A stretch of DNA of 10,093 bases, taken from an uncultured Eubacteriales bacterium. Its GTDB lineage: Bacteria > Bacillota > Clostridia > Oscillospirales > CAG-272. The notes beneath the pieces were generated by a model. The model worked only from the letters and a program-made list of their open reading frames with translations. It was not told where the DNA came from and did not search any database. Below are positions 6,155 to 10,093 of this stretch, in pieces. The translations under genes and the position numbers were made by a program. Location of the stretch: contig CABPZV010000072.1 in NCBI GenBank assembly GCA_902462015.1, forward strand, positions 1 through 10,093, in the 5' to 3' direction. Position 1 is the first letter of the stretch, and each line of letters starts with the position of its first letter.

Positions 6155-6190
6155 GAAAAAGTTTCAAGTACATATAATATATACACTGAT

Positions 6191-6219
6191 ATTATAGCAC
6201 TGAAAGAGGCGTTTGTCAA
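6191..6219 (-). promoter_or_regulatory. Perfect consensus promoter inside switch 2, pointing left (OFF orientation)
   Basis: Read on the minus strand: TTGACA (6219-6214), a 17-bp spacer, TATAAT (6196-6191), with TGC before the -10 giving an extended -10. All twelve consensus bases match, as in switch 1. It faces the end of the tyrosine recombinase gene and site A, away from the surface-protein operon. Confidence 0.88.
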
Positions 6220-6404
6220 TGATTTACCGAATTTTTGCAAAATTTCGTCATTATGCAATAAAACAGACACGCATTTTAGACCAATGTTGTTTTCCTTAAA
6301 TTGACATTGGTCTGATTTGCTATGTCTTTTTATAAAAATACGGCTATATATTTTGCACAATATCACTAAATCCGTTAAATATTTATCTGAAAATATTTTT
6401 GTCT

Positions 6405-6428
6405 GCAACATAATTTCGATTATGTGGT
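6405..6428 (+). repeat. Recombination site B of switch 2
   Basis: ACATAAT (6408-6414), centre TTCG (6415-6418), ATTATGTGGT (6419-6428). It matches the reverse complement of site A at 22 of 24 positions; the two differences are in the left arm. In RNA the centre forms a UUCG loop closed by A/U pairs. Confidence 0.82.
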
Positions 6429-6440
6429 AATGCCTTTACT

Positions 6441-6460
6441 GCATAATTTCGATTATGTTG
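6441..6460 (+). repeat. Site C, a third copy of the recombination motif
   Basis: CATAAT (6442-6447), centre TTCG (6448-6451), ATTATGT (6452-6458). Same orientation as B, 33 bp further right, so recombination of A with C would also invert, and B with C would delete 33 bp. The arms are shorter than those of A, so it may be a weaker site or only the terminator arm. Confidence 0.65.
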
Positions 6461-6523
6461 CAGGCAAATTTTTTTGCTATAAATTAAACCGTGCGTTTTT
6501 GCAAGCAAAGGAGATGATGAAAT

Positions 6524-7099
6524 ATGAAAGCTGCGACATATCAGATTGACGAAGAAGGGATTTTAGACAGTACATTCAATTACCTTGTAAAGCATGGACT
6601 TGAAAATATTACAATAAGGGAGCTTTGCAAAGGTACGGGAATTGCACAGGGCAGTATTTATTACTGGTTTAGCGGTAAGCAGGATTTAATCTGCGAAGCT
6701 GCCGAATACGGACTAAGAAAGGTCGTTGATAAAATATTTTCTTATGTGTTTTCAAATATGAAGAATTTGCGTAAGTTTTTCGATGAATGCCTTTCGGAAA
6801 TAAACAAGTACAAAAACGAACTGCGGTTTATTTATCAAATGGCGGCAAGTCCTGTTTACGGTGGAAAGATACGAGGCAAAGGGCAAGACTTAAATTTTGT
6901 TTACGACAAATATGTTGAAATGCTTGCTGTGCGATTACAATGCAGTGCAGAGAAATTAAAGCCGATTGTACACCTATTTATATCGGCAATTCTTGATTAT
7001 GTTATGTGGGAAAATAAAGAAAACGCACAGATGCAGCTTGAATTTATTTATTTCATTCTTACGAAAAATATAAATGCGGCAACAATTAATTTAAGGTAA
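6524..7099 (+). CDS. TetR/AcrR-family transcriptional regulator
   Basis: The protein has 191 residues, with AAAGGAGA (6507-6514) before the ATG. Residues about 10-55 form the TetR DNA-binding domain: an initial helix, then TIRELCKGTGIAQGSIYYWF (30-49) as helix-turn-helix, followed by GKQDLI, the usual end of the motif. The remaining 135 residues are helical and form the ligand/dimer region, which is not conserved enough to name a ligand. It is the first gene downstream of switch 2 and lies 50 bp before the surface-protein gene, so one inversion event should turn on both. It probably regulates this operon, its own synthesis or genes elsewhere. An A/T-only 22-bp palindrome (7099-7120) follows it and is a possible operator. 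Confidence 0.9.
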   Translation: MKAATYQIDEEGILDSTFNYLVKHGLENITIRELCKGTGIAQGSIYYWFSGKQDLICEAAEYGLRKVVDKIFSYVFSNMKNLRKFFDECLSEINKYKNELRFIYQMAASPVYGGKIRGKGQDLNFVYDKYVEMLAVRLQCSAEKLKPIVHLFISAILDYVMWENKENAQMQLEFIYFILTKNINAATINLR

Positions 7100-7120
7100 A
7101 AATATATTTAAATATATTTT
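7099..7120. repeat. 22-bp perfect A/T palindrome between the TetR and surface-protein genes
   Basis: AATATATTT (7101-7109) followed by AAATATATT (7110-7118), extending by two further A-T pairs on each side, is a perfect palindrome starting in the TetR stop codon. The AGGAGG ribosome binding site of the next gene follows. It may be a TetR-type operator or an A/U hairpin; composition alone could also produce it. Confidence 0.5.
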
Positions 7121-7149
7121 GCAAGAAATAAACAGGAGGTACATAATTT

Positions 7150-9102
7150 ATGAAATTCAAACCTATGCAGAAAGCAGGAGCGTTAGCAGTTGCTGTGTGT
7201 CTTGCACTTTCTGCAATGCCTGTCTTTGCGGCAGACGCAGACAAAATTGAGGTGATACTTACCGATGTCACCGAAACTGATTTGACAACGCTTTCAGGCG
7301 AAGCAAAAATCAAAGTGAGTGTAAAAGGAGCTGCGGGAGATATATCGGAAGCAAATGCAGCGTTTACATTCAGCGGTGACTTGGATTATAAATCCGTTGA
7401 CTTTTTAAAGGGCTCGGACGATTACAGTGCAGGAGATTTCCAAGTAGCTACCGACCGTGCGGAGGCTAATGTCAAAAACGAATTTTCAGCGGGATTTATA
7501 AGCAGTACACCGATAAAGGCTGATGATGAAACAGAGCTGTTTATTATTACATTTAACGGCGAAGCCGGCAAAAGCGTTACGGTTATGCTTGACAAGGAGC
7601 ATACATTCCTTACCGTTGACGGCAAAAAAACAGCGGCTTTAGATAACACAGCTTTATCGGTAACGGCCATTGAAAGCACAAACGAAAGCACAAACGCTTC
7701 TGTCAAGCTGACTATGGATAAGGTTCCGAATTTTAATGCAGGAAATGCAGACGGAGTAGTAACTCTTTCCATAACCAATGAAAGAACAAAAAGTGTCATT
7801 AAAACTAAACTGTCCGATGAATACCGTGGCAGCGGAACGACTGCGTCATTTACAGTCGAAAATGCCGTTTTAAAAAATGACACATACACCGTTGAAATAT
7901 CCGGCAGCGGATATATCCCCTATAAGAAAACGGGAGTAACCTTTGACAAGCCGCTGGAGCTTACAAATGCGGATTTTGTTCCGGGTGATGTCAATAATGA
8001 CGGGAAAATAGATGAAGCCGATAAAACAAAAATCAACGAGATTATTTCTGCAAAAGATTACAGTATAGCGGCTGATTTCAATCGTGACGGATATGTAAAC
8101 GAAGATGATGCGGCTATTCTCGGTATAGGCGAAATATCGTCAAAGCCTACGAAAATGTCAAAACCGACCGTAACGGGCGGAAGCAAAAAGATAACCGTTA
8201 AATGGGATAAAGCCTCTGACGCAACAGGCTATACAATTAAATACGGAACAAGCAGCACAAATCTTTCAAATACCAAGGATATAGATACGGCTGACACAAC
8301 AAGCACCGACATCACAGGTCTTTTGGCGAATACCACCTACTATGTACAGATTGCCGCAAAAAATTCCGATGGCACAGGTGAGTTTTCCGATACTGCAAAC
8401 GCTAAAACCGACGCAGATACCACAACCGGTGGCGGTGGCGGCGGCGGTGGCGGAGCCGGTGGAGGTGGCGGCAGCTCATCTTCAGGCGGTTCGACCGGAG
8501 GAAGCACAGGCGGCGGAGCGATATATCCCACAACTCCGACAACCCCCGACAAGACAGAAACCTTTACCGACCTTGAAAACCACGCATGGGCAAAGGATTC
8601 AATCTATGCCTTAAAAGCCAAAGGAATCATCAGCGGCGTAAGCGAAACGGAATTTGCCCCTGCAAATAACATTAAACGCGGTGATTTCATTCTTATACTT
8701 ACAAGAATGTTGTCGGTAGACAATGAGTTTACAGAAAACTTTGCTGATGTGCCTGAGAGTGCATACTATTATAATGCTGTCGGAAGTGCAAAGGCAGCCG
8801 GTATTGCAAGCGGTGACGGTGCAAACTTTATGCCGGAGGACAGTATTACAAGACAGGATTTAATAACACTTGCATATCGTGCCTTCCTTGCAAAAGGATA
8901 TATCGAAGAAACAGAAGATTACACTGTGCTTGACGCATTTGCAGATAAAGACAGCATTTCGGATTATGCAGCGGCTCCGATGGCGTCTATGGTAAAGGCA
9001 GGAATTATACAAGGTTCGGAAGGCAATGTAAATCCGAAAGGAAACGCAACACGAGCAGAGGTTGCCGTTATGTGTGCAAGACTTTGTGAGTTGATGAAAT
9101 AA
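7150..9102 (+). CDS. Large SLH-anchored surface protein with cohesin-like, dockerin-like and FN3 modules
   Basis: The protein has 650 residues, and AGGAGG (7134-7139) precedes the ATG. The signal peptide is residues 1-27 (MPVFA, then ADAD). Residues about 30-170 resemble a cohesin-type beta sandwich (weak). Then follow an Ig-like region (about 175-275) and a dockerin-like pair of calcium loops, DVNNDGKIDEAD (280-291) and DFNRDGYVNEDD (309-320). An FN3 domain lies at about 337-424, a Gly/Ser linker at about 426-462, and three SLH motifs at about 471-650. SLH motifs bind pyruvylated wall polymers, so the N-terminal modules would be displayed outward. The set recalls cellulosome-type anchoring scaffolds, though dockerin and SLH on one chain is unusual. 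It is probably co-transcribed with the TetR gene and therefore under switch 2, and its last base overlaps the next gene's start. Confidence 0.85.
   Translation: MKFKPMQKAGALAVAVCLALSAMPVFAADADKIEVILTDVTETDLTTLSGEAKIKVSVKGAAGDISEANAAFTFSGDLDYKSVDFLKGSDDYSAGDFQVATDRAEANVKNEFSAGFISSTPIKADDETELFIITFNGEAGKSVTVMLDKEHTFLTVDGKKTAALDNTALSVTAIESTNESTNASVKLTMDKVPNFNAGNADGVVTLSITNERTKSVIKTKLSDEYRGSGTTASFTVENAVLKNDTYTVEISGSGYIPYKKTGVTFDKPLELTNADFVPGDVNNDGKIDEADKTKINEIISAKDYSIAADFNRDGYVNEDDAAILGIGEISSKPTKMSKPTVTGGSKKITVKWDKASDATGYTIKYGTSSTNLSNTKDIDTADTTSTDITGLLANTTYYVQIAAKNSDGTGEFSDTANAKTDADTTTGGGGGGGGGAGGGGGSSSSGGSTGGSTGGGAIYPTTPTTPDKTETFTDLENHAWAKDSIYALKAKGIISGVSETEFAPANNIKRGDFILILTRMLSVDNEFTENFADVPESAYYYNAVGSAKAAGIASGDGANFMPEDSITRQDLITLAYRAFLAKGYIEETEDYTVLDAFADKDSISDYAAAPMASMVKAGIIQGSEGNVNPKGNATRAEVAVMCARLCELMK
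8428..8520 (+). repeat. GGN-rich low-complexity tract encoding a Gly/Ser linker
   Basis: A run of GGN codons encodes nine Gly in a row, then Ala, five more Gly and a Gly/Ser/Thr stretch. It is much richer in G+C than its surroundings. It separates FN3 from the SLH anchor and, being repetitive, could vary in length by slippage in 3-base steps without breaking the frame. Confidence 0.75.
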
Positions 9103-9344
9103 TGGGACTTAGTGATACAGATATATTTTTATGCTGCATAATAGGATTCCCGATATTGTTCTTCTGTATATTGGGACTTTATCTGAATATTATTCAGCCT
9201 TTTGCGGAAACAAGAGCATATATAAAGGAAGAAATCAATCGTTCTGACGGCGAAGAATACTATTATTGGAAACATGAATTGAAAATGCTGTATATTGAGC
9301 ATATTCCGATATTCGGATTGTTCATCAGAAGATTTAAACGATAA
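9102..9344 (+). CDS. Small single-pass membrane protein, unknown function
   Basis: The protein has 80 residues. Its ATG (9102) shares one base with the TAA stop of the surface-protein gene (TAATG), a translational-coupling arrangement, so the two are almost certainly made together. One hydrophobic segment lies at about 8-31 (IFLCCIIGFPILFFCILGLY). A charged, Tyr-rich soluble tail follows, and the C-terminus is basic (FIRRFKR). I recognise no family. The coupling suggests a helper of the surface protein (export, anchoring or turnover), but nothing in the sequence proves it. A 12-bp hairpin with one mismatch begins in its stop codon. Confidence 0.7.
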   Translation: MGLSDTDIFLCCIIGFPILFFCILGLYLNIIQPFAETRAYIKEEINRSDGEEYYYWKHELKMLYIEHIPIFGLFIRRFKR

Positions 9345-9368
9345 TTAACCGGCATTGCCGGATAATTA
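9342..9368 (+). terminator. Hairpin at the end of the surface-protein operon, possible weak terminator
   Basis: TAATTAACCGGC (9342-9353) and GCCGGATAATTA (9357-9368) form a 12-bp stem with one mismatch and an ATT loop. No T-run follows, so it is not a standard intrinsic terminator. It may stabilise the mRNA 3' end or partly separate the operon from the next gene. Confidence 0.45.
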
Positions 9369-9373
9369 TAAAT

Positions 9374-9472
9374 AAAATGGGGTGCTAATTCCCTAATCAA
9401 AATCAGTGCAAAGTAAGCTAAACCGCCGCTGAGGGAGGGTTGATGTTTAAGGTACGGCTAAAACGCACAAAA
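9374..9472 (+). ncRNA. Possible structured leader RNA upstream of a secreted-protein gene (class not identified)
   Basis: The 150-bp gap before the next gene holds a G/C-rich block unlike normal spacer here. GTGC (9402-9405) can close with GCAC (9469-9472). TCCCT (9389-9393) can pair with AGGGA (9433-9437), and ATCAA just after the first arm can pair with TTGAT after the second, a pseudoknot-like arrangement. GGTGCTAATTCC and CCGCCGCTGAG loosely recall parts of cobalamin riboswitches, but the spacing is wrong and I do not assign it. No clear promoter is visible. Confidence 0.3.
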
Positions 9473-9494
9473 TTTAAGAAAGAAGGAGAAATTT

Positions 9495-10093
9495 ATGAAA
9501 GGTAGAAAACTTTTGTCTGCAATTATTGCAGGCGCAATGGTACTCGGTACTATGAGTTTTCCGGCGTTTGCCGCAGATGAAACATATACGGTAACTGCAG
9601 AGAAAACATTGGAAAGCGTTATGAGCGAGATAAACACATCTGCAATCGGCGATGTTGTTATTAATCTTGAAACTGATGCTACATTACAATTGCCTGATTA
9701 TTATGCAAACCTTGTAAATGACGATGTAAAATCACTTACAATTAATGGTAATAGCCATACGCTTGATGTGGATGCAACATATCGCTTAAAGTTCAATATG
9801 GCAGGAACATTGAAATTAAATAATGTAACAGTGAAGTCCGATTACTTGGAAGCAAATACATGGGATTCTTGGGATTTCCTATTTAATTGTGATGTTGAAT
9901 TTACAAATGTTATTTTTAACAGAGAAATGGCATTGGAAAAGAACGCTGTTCTAACAGGGGTTACAATTAACAACAGCAGTACAGATGATTCTTATGCAAT
10001 ATGGATTCCTGCAACACAAAAGACTGTTGTAATGGATAATGTTACAATCAATGCAGCAGGTACTGGCAAACGTGGAATTAAAATTGATGAACA
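9495..10093 (+). CDS. Secreted beta-helix-like surface protein, 3' truncated by the window
   Basis: AAGGAG precedes the ATG at 9495, and the frame stays open for 199 codons to the window edge. Residues 1-27 are a signal peptide (KGRKLL, then a hydrophobic stretch ending PAFA), very like that of the SLH protein upstream. The mature part has short repeated strands of the kind L-x-I-N-G or V-x-F-x-N-V: SLTINGNSHTLDV, TLKLNNVTVKS, DVEFTNVIFN, VLTGVTINNSS, VVMDNVTINAAG. Turn spacing of about 20-25 residues fits a right-handed parallel beta-helix (pectate-lyase-like fold), used by adhesins and polysaccharide-active proteins. No catalytic residues can be assigned, and a C-terminal anchor, if any, lies beyond the window. 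It may form its own transcription unit behind the structured leader. Confidence 0.75.
   Translation, partial: MKGRKLLSAIIAGAMVLGTMSFPAFAADETYTVTAEKTLESVMSEINTSAIGDVVINLETDATLQLPDYYANLVNDDVKSLTINGNSHTLDVDATYRLKFNMAGTLKLNNVTVKSDYLEANTWDSWDFLFNCDVEFTNVIFNREMALEKNAVLTGVTINNSSTDDSYAIWIPATQKTVVMDNVTINAAGTGKRGIKIDE

Larger units (their letters stand above)
6131..6428. other. Candidate invertible promoter segment (inverton), switch 2
   Basis: This 298-bp stretch fills most of the gap between the tyrosine recombinase and the TetR-type gene (6122-6523) and carries no credible coding frame. It is bounded by site A (6131-6154) and site B (6405-6428) in opposite orientation and contains a perfect minus-strand promoter (6191-6219). 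Inversion would place TTGACA at about 6340-6345 and TATAAT at about 6363-6368 on the + strand, upstream of the TetR and surface-protein operon. The orientation given reads as OFF. An internal 10-bp dyad, AGACCAATGT (6278-6287) and ACATTGGTCT (6304-6313), is unexplained and may be an operator or RNA hairpin. Confidence 0.8.
6401..6475 (+). terminator. Terminator-like long hairpin built from sites B and C, before the TetR gene
   Basis: TGCAACATAAT (6404-6414) pairs perfectly with ATTATGTTGCA (6452-6462). Further in, ATTATG (6419-6424) pairs with CATAAT (6442-6447), and a few more pairs close a 5-base loop. The stem is followed by AAA and then seven T (6469-6475). The structure would stop transcripts arriving from the left before they reach the TetR gene. 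It is A/T-rich, so its strength is uncertain. Confidence 0.55.

Noticed and set aside
5992..6411. Minus-strand open frame of 139 codons through switch 2
   Set aside because: It runs from inside the invertible segment into the recombinase gene, starts upstream of the leftward promoter relative to its transcript, has no convincing ribosome binding site and resembles no protein.
8340..8552. Pro-rich minus-strand open frame
   Set aside because: It is the reverse complement of the Gly-codon linker tract in the surface-protein gene; the Pro run is a by-product of GGN codons.
9374..9472. Cyclic di-GMP or c-di-AMP riboswitch
   Set aside because: The diagnostic core sequences of these classes, in the right order, are not present. 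Only short G-rich and A-rich resemblances can be seen.
1..10093. CRISPR arrays, tRNA or rRNA genes
   Set aside because: No regularly spaced repeat units, cloverleaf-like segment or rRNA-like sequence was seen anywhere in the window.

Overview
The window is low-GC, Gram-positive DNA. Every recognisable gene lies on the + strand, usually behind a strong GGAGG-type ribosome binding site. The gene families are an NlpC/P60 hydrolase of the Clostridia conjugative-element type, SLH surface-anchoring domains, a dockerin-like module, a SLOG/DUF1273 protein, and a serine and a tyrosine recombinase. Together they suggest an anaerobic Clostridia genome, plausibly a gut Oscillospirales-like or SLH-rich fibre degrader. 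This taxonomic guess comes from gene content only. The region is accessory: the tail of an integrative/conjugative element or related cargo, followed by surface-protein genes.

Layout. Bases 2-157 are the C-terminal end of a GGDEF protein. Bases 178-2619 encode a membrane-anchored NlpC/P60 hydrolase with a long Lys-rich N-terminus. Bases 2640-3731 encode a secreted SLH protein with an anthrax-lethal-factor-like zinc protease domain, followed by a terminator. Next come a small serine recombinase (3854-4483), a short intergenic region that looks invertible (4494-4647), a SLOG/DUF1273 gene (4702-5196) and a Xer-like tyrosine recombinase (5282-6121). A second apparently invertible segment lies at 6131-6428, followed by a TetR-type regulator (6524-7099), a large SLH surface protein with cohesin-like, dockerin-like and FN3 modules (7150-9102), an overlapping 80-residue membrane protein (9102-9344), a possibly structured leader, and the start of a secreted beta-helix-like protein that runs off the end (9495-10093).

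Main discovery. There are two separate candidate promoter switches (invertons), each directly downstream of a recombinase gene. Switch 1 (4494-4647) is bounded by 19-bp inverted repeats (one mismatch) with an asymmetric 2-bp centre, the geometry expected of serine recombinases. Switch 2 (6131-6428) is bounded by inverted dyads with 10-bp arms and an asymmetric 4-bp centre, more like tyrosine-recombinase sites. Each encloses one perfect promoter on the minus strand (TTGACA, 17 bp, TATAAT, with an extended -10 TGn). In the orientation given, both promoters point left, away from the downstream genes, so both switches read as OFF. Inversion would aim switch 1 at the SLOG gene (and perhaps, by read-through, at the tyrosine recombinase) and switch 2 at the TetR/surface-protein operon.

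In both switches a recombination site is built into a terminator-like hairpin, so inversion should also break or rewire a terminator. No obvious terminator separates the SLOG gene from the tyrosine recombinase, so the two switches may form a cascade: switch 1, then the tyrosine recombinase, then switch 2, then the cell surface. The repeats and promoters are read directly from the sequence. Inversion, recombinase assignment and the cascade are inference.
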